A stretch of DNA of 64,000 nucleotides from Neoscytalidium dimidiatum (Eukaryota > Ascomycota > Dothideomycetes > Botryosphaeriales > Botryosphaeriaceae): assembly GCA_037367355.1 (NCBI GenBank), contig CM074699.1:3782001-3846000 (forward strand), in the 5' to 3' direction. Every line of letters begins with the position of its first letter. Positions within the stretch are counted from its first letter, which is position 1. Below, one piece after another: positions 32,756-44,103 of this stretch. The position numbers and the translations under genes are program-made. Below the pieces are notes generated by a model. That model saw only the letters and a program-made list of their open reading frames with translations. It ran no database searches and was not told the DNA's origin.

Positions 32756-33642
32756 GGCGGGGAAGGAGGGAAGGAGTGAGGGCAGGGAAGACGGGGGAGG
32801 GTGTGGAGGTTGAGAGAGTGGTCGACGAGGCGTGGAGCTATGGCGGCGGCGATTGCCTCATCGTGGCCGTGTCGCCCGTAGTTCTGCCATAAAACAGGCA
32901 GTCTGTGTTCGTGGCGCGGCGCGGTATGAAGGTACTTGTGGTACGAGCATGTGCGCACCCGCTTTCCTCTCGCCTACCCGCATAAGGCGGACAGGCATTG
33001 CAGGACTTCAATGCTGTCAAGGCATTTGGCCATGTAAAAGCCCTCCGATCCCAGCCACGACAGTCGCAGGAGCAAAATCGCCCTTAGCTTCCATCCGTTT
33101 CCAACGGTGATGTCGTTTCTTCGAATTTTCCGACGGAGCCGGACACAAGCGACAGGTCACAGAAGATGGTGAAAACGGTCCCTTGCTTGGGCGGGAGCAG
33201 AGATCATGCTGCGACCGGCAGACAGTAACCAATGCGGCACTGCGGAGATGATGAGCGGTGCGACGCGGCATCGACGCGCTCCAGCGATCTCTTGGGCGCG
33301 TGTTTTGCACGCCAAGCCGCACCGGGGCCCGCTCAGGCTCTGCTCTCTCTCCTCCACTCGTTCTCTCTCTCTCCCCCCCCCCTCTCTCTCGCACTCGCAC
33401 CCTGCATTCCTCGTTCCTCTTCCATGAGCCTCGCGCCTGTTGCTGCGCCCCGTGCCGCCAATGGCTTAGTCTCCTCCCAGACGGTCGCTTTCCTCCACTA
33501 CGAGAGACTCTGCGTTCGCCACGTGCGACTGTCGCTCGCCCTTGCACGCCACTCTTCACAATATCTGTCTGACATCTAATGCATCGCCGTCGGCTCTGAT
33601 ATTGACGTATAACGCCTCAATCTCAACCCCAATCCTGCAATC
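32756..33642. promoter_or_regulatory. divergent promoter between UCH and CCCH genes
   Basis: 887 nt between two outward-facing genes. A CT-rich tract near 33340-33420 with a C run is typical of fungal housekeeping promoters. No coding region is recognised. Confidence 0.5.
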
Positions 33643-36600
33643 ATGCTCGAAGACGCCCAATTGGATGCCTGCGAGGCCCAAGCCCGCTCGTTCCGTGTGA
33701 TGAACGGCCAGTACTACGAGACTCTCCAGGAAATCCTTCGCAAGTATGAATCTCTCGTCGAGGACTACCGCATGCTGCGCAGCGACTATGAAGAGGAGAA
33801 GGAGAACCGTGAGAAGTACAAGAGGCAGGCCCGCGGCCAAGAGAAGAATCCCTACGTCTTGCTTCTTGTTGACGGCGATGGCTACATCTTCAAGGACCAT
33901 CTGCTTAGGAGCATGCGCGAGGGCGGAATCAACGCCGCCCAGCTCCTGTGCACCGAGATCAAGGACCGTCTTCGCAAGATGGGCCACTTGGACCATTGCC
34001 GCCTCGTTGTTCGCGTTTACTGCAATCTCGCTGACCTGTCCCTGGCCTTGGCTCGCGCTGGCCTATGTGGCCACAATGCCCGAGCCATAGCCCCCTTTGC
34101 CGCCGCCTTCACTGGAGCAAAGGACCACTTTGACTTTGTTGACGTCGACGAGAATAGCGGCAGCGTCTTTTCAAAAATCGGCGGTATTCTCTCTTCTCCG
34201 TCACCTGACCGGAAATCTGGCTGACCCTGCTTGCAGAATCCTTCCGTCTACTCGGAGAGAGCGGCCAGTGCAAGCACATCTTCTTTGCCGGCTGCCATGA
34301 CACTCGCTACATCCCTCTCCTCAGTCCTTTTCTAGGAAAAGCAGACAAGGTCACCCTCATCCGAGCCGCTGCTCACCAGTCGCAGTTCCACTCGCTTGGC
34401 CTCCCCGTGGAATCTTTCTCTTCTGTTTTTCGGGACTCGGCTCTGCCTGGATGGAACCCTGGCACTACTACCATCAAGGGTGCCGCGACCAGGCAGCCTG
34501 TTCCCCAGCCAGAACCCGTCAACTCCAGGCCGGAGCCTGTCAACACCAGGCCCGAACAGCTCAGCAGCTTTCCCAGAGCCAACGGAAATGCTGCGATCAA
34601 CGAGGCCAGCGGCGCTGATAGCCTTAACGGTGACTACGATACGGAGTCCGGCCCCAGACCCTGCACCAATTTCGTCCGCAAGGTAATGGATACCCTCTCT
34701 GAATGTGTCCCTTCGTACTGATGATTAGCAGGGTTGGTGCAAGTTTGGTAAGGGCTGCAAGTTCAGCCATCCAACCAAAGGGCCTGACGGCCCAGAAGTG
34801 CCCCAGCTCAAGACGAAGACCAAAGACATGACAGGAAATTGGAGAGACGCCAATGCTTTCGCTGGTGACTGGGGGAACAATGCGCCGGAATCTTCGTACG
34901 GCGATGAGTGGGGTGCAAGTTCGAAGAAGTCCCAGTCTGACTTTACCGAGGACTGGGGCAAGCCTGCGAAAGCCAAAAAGAGTTCTGTCCCTCAGTCCAG
35001 GTTCGCTGAGGCGTCTACGCCGTCTACGTCAGGCTTTGCCGAGGACTGGGGTAACAGTCCGCAGATGAATTCCCGCGCGGCATCCATCTCTAACAACAGC
35101 ATCCCTCCGCGAGTCCAAAGGCCAGGTTCCATTTCCGATCTCAGCACAGGATCTCGCCAGCAGGAAGAGGTGAAGTCTCACCCTGCCGATGCCTTGCGGG
35201 GCAAGTGGGCTTCGAATACCCCTGAGCCGCCGAAGATCAAAGAAACTTCGACATCTCCTGAACGCCCGCAGCCAAAGAAGTTCAGTAGCGCCTTCACCAC
35301 TGCAGCTGATCTTCCTCGACCTTCGGCGGAGACGGAAGGGCTGATTCCGGTAAACAAGTACGGCGACCGCCTTGACTTCTACCTTCCACGCCCAACGGCG
35401 GAAGAGTACGCCCTGTACAACGCCGCGGTCAAGGAGCCTGGGAAGAAGCCATGCAATGACTACCAGCTGAAGGGCCATTGTCCATCGCTCGCTGCTGGTC
35501 GGGATTGCGAATATGATCACAATCCGCTCAGCCCGGAGCTCTTCCACGTCCTGAAGGTCATAGTGCAAGGCTACCCCTGTCCAAAGCAGGGGGCGTGCAG
35601 GAAGTCCGATTGCTTCAATGGACACGTATGCCAGCGTCCTGGTTGCCGGGGTCAGACCCCTTGCAAGTTCAGGAACGACTTCCGTGCCCATAATCTCGAC
35701 CCAAAGGTTGCCGAGTGGGTACCTGCAATCGATGTCGAAGAGCGTGAGACGGATGATTCGGCCAGTGTGACTATGGGAGAAGCGCTTCCCGAGATGCAAC
35801 CGAAAACGACCTCGATACCGCCAGAGTTGAAGCCTGAGACTGAGGAATGGCATCCGGAATCCGCAGCATGGAACCCTGACACGGCCGATTGGAAGCCAGA
35901 AACAGCCAAGTGGAAGCCAGCCACTTCTCAGTACAAGCCAGGGGCAGCCGCTAGCTTGAATCCCAACGGGACGTGGAAGCCCGGCACTGCCAACTGGAAT
36001 CCATCTGCCTCCTCGTGGAAGCCTGGCGATGTCGATCGCAGCGACATCGATAGCGACACGGACAGCATTGCACCACAGCCGGAGAAGGAAATTCTCGACC
36101 TCGGGGCGGATGACGCCACGGCTGGGAGCATCTTCTCACCCAAACTTCGGGACGACAGGCTTGATAGTGTGGTACAGTCGAGCGAAGTAGCTCACCAGGC
36201 TGAACCAGCACCGCTGGTGGATACCCCTCCTGCGCACGATGATACTATACCAAACGGCGCGCAGCCGGAGACTAACCTCATGGACGATGACTGGGAAACC
36301 CCCCCAGACGGTGCCGGAACTTTCGCAGAGACTGCCGAGCCGGTTAACTTCGATGACGACTGGGGCAGCGCTCCTCCTGGCGTCGACAACCCAGCCGAGG
36401 CTGATGAACCTGTTGATTTTGCGGAAGATTGGGGGCCTAGCAAAAAAGCATCCAGAACCATCACAAGACCATCAGGCCTTCGCCAGGTACAGAACGCCGG
36501 AGGTCATCACCATGGAGGTGGAGCCCCATCCCAGCAAGGAGGGATGGTGTGGTGAGTATACCTGTTTTGGTCAGTCTCACTCACGAGTACAGCCCTTGAT

Positions 36601-36694
36601 AACACTGTTTGACGCTAGGCCGTCAGAGATCCAAAGAAAGCAGCAACATAAGAACGAGTACGACCACCTTCTCTGGGTGCGTACCGTTGATTAG
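33643..36694 (+). CDS. CCCH zinc-finger protein with NYN/PIN-like N-terminal domain and WG repeats
   Basis: Four exons are inferred (33643-34183, 34237-34682, 34732-36551, 36619-36694), giving 960 aa. Residues 1-66 form a coiled coil. About 68-265 begins YVLLLVDGDGYIF and contains a DHFDFVDVDE and a HIFFAGCHD block, an arrangement of acidic residues like NYN/PIN nucleases (inference). Three CCCH fingers follow: C323-C332-C338-H342, one near 570-592, and one near 612-627. Between and after them are several D/E-D/E-W-G motifs and a tandem W-x-P block (about 700-762, WKPET-like). If the last intron is not spliced, translation stops at TGA 36553-36555 (936 aa); splicing at the overlapping GTGAGT donor adds a conserved-looking end. 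A role in RNA binding or decay is likely; partners are unknown. Confidence 0.82.
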
Positions 36695-37551
36695 AACTTC
36701 TCAAAACAAAAATTGTCTCGGATCCAAATTCTTTTCATCTAGTCTTTGATCATTCTCGAGGAAAAAAGAAACCAAAGTTTATTTGATAGTCACATCTCAA
36801 TAGCGAGACCTTCGGACTGGCTCACGGCAGGGAGAGATGCTCAGCTCTACGTTACAAACGACCTTGACTACACGGGTGCATGCTACTGGAGCATGCTCGA
36901 AGGGAATCCTCCTTCGAGCTGGCTCACCGGCGGACATCCTTCGGACTAGCTCATTGCTCTATGACCGAAGTAATGACTACGTCAATCTGTTACGCCTGAG
37001 AGGATTCCACTTTCGAGCAACTCCGGCTATATTCAAAGAAAAAATTTCTTTACTTACATGCCGCGGGGAAGAGACACATGGAAGAGAATCGCAGCTGGGA
37101 TTCGCTATCGATTCTACTACTGTATGGTCGTCCCTGTAACTAACGATGATCTCGACCCTTAATCTCGACTCTCCGTGAGCGAGTTTTGGCGTTTGTGATA
37201 ACACTGGAGCTCGATCTCGGCCGGTACAAGCGTCCTTAGGCTACCACTGTTCATTATGGAAAAAAAAAAAAAAAAGCCCAGAAAGATTGACAAGTCTTGG
37301 AAAGATCTGGACGATAAATTATGAAAATTTTAGCGCAAAGTAGCGCGATGAAAAATGTTATTAAAAAAAAAAAAACCAAAGATAAGCAGAATTTCGGCAA
37401 TCGGACACAGGGGAAAACATGGGTGGTCAGAATTCAGTATATATATATATATATATATATAGCACGTTCCCAGTCGTAGCCGCAACGAAGCTTGATTAAA
37501 ATTATCTACATCTCTCCCGGCCAACTAGTCAGGAAACGGCAGGCACTACGA
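36695..37551. other. A+T-rich convergent intergenic region
   Basis: Contains poly-A tracts (37259-37275, 37361-37375) and a TA dinucleotide run. No gene visible. Confidence 0.55.
37438..37461. repeat. TA dinucleotide microsatellite
   Basis: About 12 TA units in the 3' flank of the glycosidase-like gene. Confidence 0.85.
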
Positions 37552-39569
37552 CTACAGATCCAGGACCAACAGATTGACTTCGAGGCTCTCAGACCCGGTC
37601 TTGAACAGCGTACTCCCGCTCAGCGTCCACCCGCCGCTCCCCCACTCGACGCTCCTGATGGCGCTCGCCTCGACCGGCAGCGCGACGGTCACGTTCTCGG
37701 GCGTCTCGACGTACTCCAAGCTCACAACGCTCACCAGCATCTTGCGGCCGGCCTCGAGCACCCACGCGGCGGCGTCGACGCGCTCGCGGCCGCGCGCCTC
37801 GAGCGCCACCGTGGGCGCGCCCAGCAGGCACGCGGCGACGTCGCCGGCGGTCAGCGCGGCGGCCAGGTCGGCGGTCACGGCGGCGAGGTCGGGCTGGGTG
37901 GGCCAGGACCAGGCGACGATGCCCTTGGCGCCGTGGTTGAGGCTCAGCACGGCCATGACGGCCTCCTCGCGCGCGGTGGGGTAGCGGGCCCAGAAGGTCT
38001 CGTTGCCGAAGGCCTGCGGCACGCCCCAGAAGGCCTTCGGCTCCTGGCCCAGCCAGGCCTGGTAGGTGCGGAAGAGGTCGAGGCGGGCGGAGACGTCCTC
38101 GAAGCGCCCGTCGCAGTCGTCGCAGCCGCAGCAGCCGTAGGTCGCGTTGCACGGCGTGCCGTACTGGGTGCTGAAGGAGGTGTTGACGGCGATGGGGTAC
38201 ACGTCGCTGAGCACGATGTCGGCGCCGGCCGAGTACGCGGCGTAGTGGAAGTTGTAGCAGTTGAGGCAGAGCGAGACGGGGTGGTACGGGTCCAGCGCCT
38301 TGATCAGGTCGTACGTGTCGCGCGTCGCGTTCAGCGTGTCCGACTGGCCGTCGGGCTCGTCGCCCGTGTACCACAGGAGGAGCGACCGGTGCGCGTGCAG
38401 GGCGGCGACCTGCTCGCGCACCGACGTCAGGTTCTTGTACGTCCACCGCATGTCGTACATGACCCACAGGCGCAGCGCGTCGCACAGGTCGAGGAAGGCG
38501 CCGAACTCGGTGAAGTTGAAGGCCTGGTTCGCCAGCCCGGCGTTGGGCACCACGTGGATGATGTTGTAGCCGCGCGCGGCGAAGGCGCGCGTGTTGGCCT
38601 CCAGGTCCCGCTCGAGCCAGCCGTCCCACGAGACGTAGAACGAGTAGGGGACGATGCCGGTGAGGGCGGAGGCGTCGGGCTGCAGCAGGTAGTCGCGCGC
38701 GTAGATGCCGCCGTACAGGCGGTCCAGCTTCGCGACGCTGCCGCCGTCGGTGCGCGCGGGCAGGTAGAAGAGCTGCGTCGTGGCCACGTACGACTGGTTG
38801 CCGTCGCGCGAGGCGGCCGCCAGCGTGATGTTGTAAGGGTCCGTCCGCGCGGCCAGGCCCGCGCCCGCCGGCGAGAAGCCGAACTCGCTGCCCGTGGTGT
38901 TGACGGACACGTTCGCGAACGAGACCAGCGCGGCGCCGGTCTCGGTCACGGAGATGTCGATGTACAGGTGCGAGAAGGGCGAGGTCTCGTTGGTCTCCTT
39001 GTTGAAGACGGACGGGTAGTAGGGGTCGCCGTTGGTGTGCGAGAGCGCGGCGTCGACGATGAAGCTGGCGTAGGCGTCGTCGGCCGTGTAGATGTTCATC
39101 CGCGGGTAGACTTGCACGTTGAGGAGCGGGTCCGAGGAGCGCGGGGGCTCCTCGAGCCAGCCGCCGGGCTCGAAGCTGGCATTGCTGTCGGTGCGAGGGT
39201 TGTCAACGGGGTTTGTTCGTTGTGGTGGTGGTGGTGGTGGTGGTGGTGGTGTTGGTGGTGGGGTGTGTGGAGCAGGGAATAGCTCAAGCTCCCATCCGGA
39301 TCGAGAGCTTCAGATCTGACGAAAATCGGACTCGAACTGGGAAGCTTGGAGCTCTGAAGGGATCCGAGCTGGAATTGGAAAGGTGGGCACTCCACTCAAG
39401 AGAGCTGAGCTCCATCGAGCGGGACTTACGTTGATCGGTAAGCCTTGCCGCACCAGATGTCGACGCCTGGTGGAGCGTTGAACAGGGCGTCCGCGGCTGT
39501 GGCTGTTCGTACCTGTGCGAATCCGAGCAGGAGGGCGGCGAGCGAGCGAAAACGAGGCACGATTGACAT
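37552..39569 (-). CDS. secreted TIM-barrel glycosidase-like protein
   Basis: Two exons on the minus strand (39569-39430 and 39184-37552) encode 590 aa. The first exon carries a signal peptide (about residues 1-25, LAALLLGFAQ core, then ATA). The mature protein starts ADALFNAPPGVDIWCGKAYR and joins across the intron to NASFEPGGWLEEP. A beta-rich N-terminal half is followed by a barrel-like region with GYNIIHVVPN, LWVMYDMRW, LLLWYTGDEPDG (a GDEP motif, candidate acid/base Glu) and AKGIVAWSWP. A C-terminal beta domain closes the protein. Many NxS/T sites and paired cysteines suit secretion. The family looks like uncharacterised fungal glycoside hydrolases of clan A type; I cannot name the substrate. 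The intron is 245 nt, long for this window, and holds a GGT-type microsatellite. Confidence 0.78.
39222..39262 (+). repeat. GGT/TGG trinucleotide repeat within an intron
   Basis: About 13 units, slightly interrupted, inside the 245-nt intron of the glycosidase-like gene, close to its 3' splice site. On the transcribed strand it is a CCA repeat. Confidence 0.8.
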
Positions 39570-41191
39570 GATTGACAACCAGAAGGGTTTCAGCGCGTGC
39601 CGAAATGCAGGGCCAGACAACACGAGACGAGACGAGGCGAGACGAGACGAAACACAGGGCACGTAGCAGAGAGCGGAGGGCAGCGGGCTCAAGGCAGACC
39701 CATGCGGGCGCATTTGCCTTTTTGCTGGCGGCGGGAGATTAAAGCAGCGGTCAGATCATGCCGTTTATCTGGCAGATACTGTAGTCGCATCGGCAGGTTA
39801 CCTGATGGTCCACGGCGGGGAAAGCGGCGGCGAAGGCTGGATTTATAAAGTGGGAGGGGACTCAAAAAGCTACGCTGGGCGGAGCTTACTGTCCAGCCCC
39901 TGGGCGCGAGGCGGACGGACGAGTAATGGGCGTGCGTGTACATGGCGCGGGGAAAGACGCGGGCTTCCAGCGGGATGCGGGAAGGCAGACGTCAGGATGT
40001 AACGGAACAGAGATGGGGCGGCGCTGCTGGAGTGGGCGGCGGTTGCGACAGCAGACGCAAGTGGAGTATTGCAGTGTACGGTACGTACAGGTGGATATCT
40101 GGATGGGAATGTCAGCGCCAGCAGTCTCGTGGAAAACGAAGTCCGAATGACTGCTCTGGATGCCGACCAGCAGCGATGTGCGATGGGATGATGGCCTTGA
40201 GGCTGCATTACTTTTGGAACAGGTTCGTCCACCAGCAGCACTGTCCCCGTCGCGCCCGGTCAGTAGAGCGCGGGGCCTTGTGACTAAGCAAGGCACACCG
40301 GCACTGCGCACTGTGTACTGTGTACTGTTTGCTGTGTGTACCCACTGCTGCACAGGCTGCCTCTGCTCGTGACTGCCCGACTGCCCGACTGCCCGACTGC
40401 CTGACTGCCTGACTGCCTGAAACCGCCGCTCCCTCCGCTTGTGACTGCCCGACTCCGTCTGCCGTGACTGCCTCCATCTGCCGTGACTGCCTCCGTCGGC
40501 CGTGGCTGCCTCCAAGCTGCTACCCGGCGAGCGTCGACGCGCCCAGCAGTTGTGTAAGAACCACTTATTCAGCCTTAGCCATCTTCGGAGGCTAAGGTCG
40601 GCGGCCTTTTGACTCTGAGCGGATCTACAAGTTGGCACCAGCGGCTGACGCGCACCCGTGACGGTGCATCCAAGTTCCTGGAGATCACCCGCTGCGCCGC
40701 TCTGGGGGTGCAGATGCAGGAGCCCATGACCTCCCTCGTGCTCCCCTCCCGCTCGCTCCCCCTCCCAACCACGCCCACCAGCAGCTCAGCCTTGCCCACC
40801 GTGCCCACCCACGCCCGCAGCCGTTCGCCCGCTTTCCTCCTCGAAATGACCGCATGTGCGCATCACTTGCCGCCAAGGGAAGGAAATCGCCCGGGCCAAG
40901 CTCCCCGCCGCTCTGCTGCAGCAAACCACTGGCGCCTCCTTCCTGCCACACCAGCCATGTCATAGCTCCGAAGCCCAGATCCCAGATCCACCAGCGCGCC
41001 TCCAACATGCCGCAGTCGCAGCCTGCCTCCCACCGCCCGCCTACAAAGCCCTTTGCCTCCCGGCCGCGTGCTGTTGCACTGGAGCCCTTTTCCGCTCCTC
41101 CTGACCTAGCCTGTGCCTGACACTGCCCGCCGCCTGACCGCCGTGCCGCCACCGTTTCCTTTTCGCCGCCTTCCCGCATTCCTACATAACC
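39570..41191. promoter_or_regulatory. divergent promoter region with tandem repeats
   Basis: 1.6 kb between the glycosidase-like gene and the App1-type gene. It includes an 8-bp minisatellite (40371-40420) and degenerate CTGCCGTGACTGCCTCC copies to about 40515. No coding region is recognised. Confidence 0.5.
40371..40420 (+). repeat. 8-bp minisatellite GACTGCC(C/T), six copies
   Basis: Three GACTGCCC units followed by three GACTGCCT units, so the variant halves are ordered, as expected from stepwise duplication. Looser copies of the ACTGCC core continue downstream. Confidence 0.85.
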
Positions 41192-42436
41192 ATGGCCGTC
41201 CAGTACGCTCGCGACGCCTTTTGGCAGTCGCTGGGCTACATCGCCGACGAAACCGAAGGAGACCGCGAGCTCAGACAAGCCGGCAAGTTCCCCGACTTCG
41301 AAGCCACCATGCCGCACATCCCAACCCGCCTGAGGGACATCTCCGTGCTGGACAACGTCTCCTCGTACCTGGGCAAGCGCAATCCCCTGGCACGCCCCGT
41401 CGACCCGGAGAAACACGTCATCTGGCTGCAGGACAACACGGCCTACCGTCCCAAGGGCTCCAAGGAGAAGTTGTGGGAGGCCGAATTCGTGTGCGCCTAC
41501 TTCGTCAAGAACAGCGGGAAGGACTGGGGCAGAGTCGTGGCCGATATTGCCGAGAAGGCCGGCCTTGGAGAAGGCGACGAGGCCGAGGCCACCATCGCAA
41601 AGCGCCTCGAGCCCTGGATGGACGCGATCCTGCCCTCCCACACCGTCAGGATCAACATCGGCAGCATGCACATCGCCACCCTCGGCCCCAGCGACCGCAG
41701 CGGTGTCAGCAAGACTCTGATCCGCACTACCGGCCGCCACGATGACGGCGAAACCATCACCGCCCACGCTATCGGCATCGACACCCGTCACATGACCACC
41801 ACTTTTGCCGAGCCCCAAGGCTGGGCCGTCATCTCGGACGTCGACGACACCATCAAGATCACCCAGACGCCCTCTCCCTCCGGCATTCTCCGAAGCACAT
41901 TCGTCGACGAGCCCACTCCTGTCAGAGGCATGCCCGAGCTGTATTCGTACATTCGAAAGTCATTCGACAGCCCTCCCTTCTGGTACCTCAGCGCCAGCCC
42001 CTACAACCTTTATCCATTCCTGCGCGAATTCCGCTCCCAGTACTATCCCGACGGCCCCTTGCTCCTACGAAATGCTTCATGGATGGACTTGGCTGGTTTC
42101 CTCATCGCCCTGACAGCAGGGACTCAGGCCTACAAGACCGCCCGCATGCGCGAGATCCACAGGATGTTCCCAGAGAGAAAATTCATCTTGATCGGCGACA
42201 GCACCCAGAGCGATCCCGAAGCGTACGGCGAGACCTGCAGAGAGTTCCCCGGCTGGATCGGTGCCATCTTCATCAGGCGGGTCACCGGCGTTGCCGACAT
42301 CGACAAGACCTCAAAGAATACCCCAGAGAGATTTGAGAAGGCCTTTAAGGGTATTGACAAGTCCATCTGGACCATATTCGACAACCCGGAGGAAGTATAT
42401 GAGAGGGTGGACCGCCTTGCCACCGGGAAACGATAA
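41192..42436 (+). CDS. App1-type phosphatidate phosphatase (DUF2183 domain)
   Basis: Single exon, 414 aa, ATG in ACCATGG context. The catalytic DxDxT motif is SDVDDT (Asp216, Asp218, Thr220), followed by FWYLSASPYNLYPFLREF and the HAD-like end FILIGDSTQSDPEAYGE, which together define the App1 catalytic domain (PF09949). Yeast App1 is a Mg2+-dependent phosphatidate phosphatase linked to actin patches and endocytosis. The N-terminal 200 residues are a beta-rich region found in this family. No transmembrane segment is seen. The protein is shorter than yeast App1 and lacks the proline-rich SH3-binding tail, so partner contacts may differ. Confidence 0.88.
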   Translation: MAVQYARDAFWQSLGYIADETEGDRELRQAGKFPDFEATMPHIPTRLRDISVLDNVSSYLGKRNPLARPVDPEKHVIWLQDNTAYRPKGSKEKLWEAEFVCAYFVKNSGKDWGRVVADIAEKAGLGEGDEAEATIAKRLEPWMDAILPSHTVRINIGSMHIATLGPSDRSGVSKTLIRTTGRHDDGETITAHAIGIDTRHMTTTFAEPQGWAVISDVDDTIKITQTPSPSGILRSTFVDEPTPVRGMPELYSYIRKSFDSPPFWYLSASPYNLYPFLREFRSQYYPDGPLLLRNASWMDLAGFLIALTAGTQAYKTARMREIHRMFPERKFILIGDSTQSDPEAYGETCREFPGWIGAIFIRRVTGVADIDKTSKNTPERFEKAFKGIDKSIWTIFDNPEEVYERVDRLATGKR

Positions 42437-42672
42437 TCGACTGAACGCATTTTGGCATCCTGGTCTGACTTACCCCTTCCGCAGCGCGGCGTTGCTATGT
42501 CTTACATGTCTCTCCGGCTCTCAATTTCTTTACGTTTTCTTTTTCTTTTTCCTTTTTTTTTTTCTCTATCTCAAGTTTTTGGGCCCTTATTTTACTCCCG
42601 CGAGCCAGCCTCTACTGATACCCTCAAGCGCTTGGTAGCTTCTCATTCTGCTTTAATGATAAGAACGAAACT

Positions 42673-44056
42673 TCACCAATTACTCCATACCCATCCCATC
42701 GTGCATGTCATGACAACTACCCAGAGAAATAAAACCACCCTCACCGTCCTCATTGCCTTCTGTTTTTCAAGTCTCTCCGATTCAGTTGCGATCCCACTCC
42801 TCTTTCCCCTCCATTCGTCCACCAATCCCGCAAAGTCTCGTGGTCCATAAGAGGAGAAGATCTCCTTCCACAAGCTTTCCTTCCTCCATATCCTTAGGCC
42901 AAGATCTGACAACAGAAGATTTAGTTGCGGTAAAGCATCGAAGAAGAAATCAGGCATCACCCCTCCAAAGCCATGTGGATACCTCCAGAGGCCATACCTA
43001 GCATGAAGGATAGAGTCATATTTGACGCGAGCGCTGATCTCCACACGAGCCTGCTCAACAAGCATCTCAGAGTCTTGAGGGCCCTTCCCCACCGCCGGAG
43101 TGGAACATTTCGTAGACGGTGGAGCAGTAGGGGGAGGGACGGCGGGCTCCAGGTGCGGCAGTTTGTGGGAGAAGAAGGCAGATAGCCAGAGAGCCTGCAT
43201 CTCCGCGATCATGGCAGTGACCGGCGTCCTGACTATCCCTGAGAAGGCGAGCGTGCGGTTGTGGATCCTGGAAGGCGGCACCATGAACCGATAAAGCGTA
43301 TACGCCTGCTCCATTGTCCGCTCGGCCGGATCCCTCACCTCGTACGGTTCGTCTCTCAAGTGCGGCGCCCTTCCCGCCGGTGGCTGGTCCCTCAATCTCG
43401 GCATCTCCGCCAAGATCTCCGCGTCCGCCCTCGCCACCAGCGCCTTGTCCTCCTCATCCCCCTTCCCAAACACATGCGGCAGCCCCAACTCCGCACTGAT
43501 ATCCACGCCCCGGCGCACAAACCTCACCGACGGCATGTACTCCCACCCCGTCGCGCACACCACCGCATCCACGCCCCCAATCGCCGTCCCATCTCCCAAC
43601 CGCACCTCCCTCCCCTCCAGCCCCACCACCTCCGCCACGCGAACCTCGACCCGCCCCTCCCGCACCAGCTCGAAGACGTCCGGCGTCCCGTAGTTGAGCA
43701 GGCCCCGCCCCGTCCCCACCCAGAAGATGTCGTACCACGGCCGCAGCGCCTCCACGCGCTCCGCGCCCGCCCCGACCCCGAACCGCGCCCCGCCCTCGGC
43801 CGCCCGCTGCGTCGCGCCGAAGTGGTACGCGTCGACGAGCCGGCGCCCCAGCCGCGTCCGGTGCAGCAGCGCCCGCGCCCGGCCGAACCCGTCCGCCGCG
43901 CCCCAGATGCACGGGTGCAGCAGCGTCACCGCCCGCGTCGTGATCAGGTCCTCGGCCAGCAGCCCGAACGGCGTCAGCCGCGCGGGCGCGAGGTAGCACG
44001 GCCCGTGGCCGCGGGGGTCGATCACCCAGTGGACGCGGGCGCGAGGGGACGACGAT

Positions 44057-44103
<47 letters not shown>

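Noticed and set aside
37492..39282. 596-codon plus-strand open frame opposite the glycosidase-like gene
   Set aside because: Composition is Val/Arg/Gly/Ala-rich as expected for the complement of a G+C-rich gene; the minus strand has the signal peptide, motifs and splice sites.
40261..40515. CRISPR-like array
   Set aside because: Repeats are 8 bp in direct tandem without spacers, in a eukaryotic genome; it is a minisatellite.
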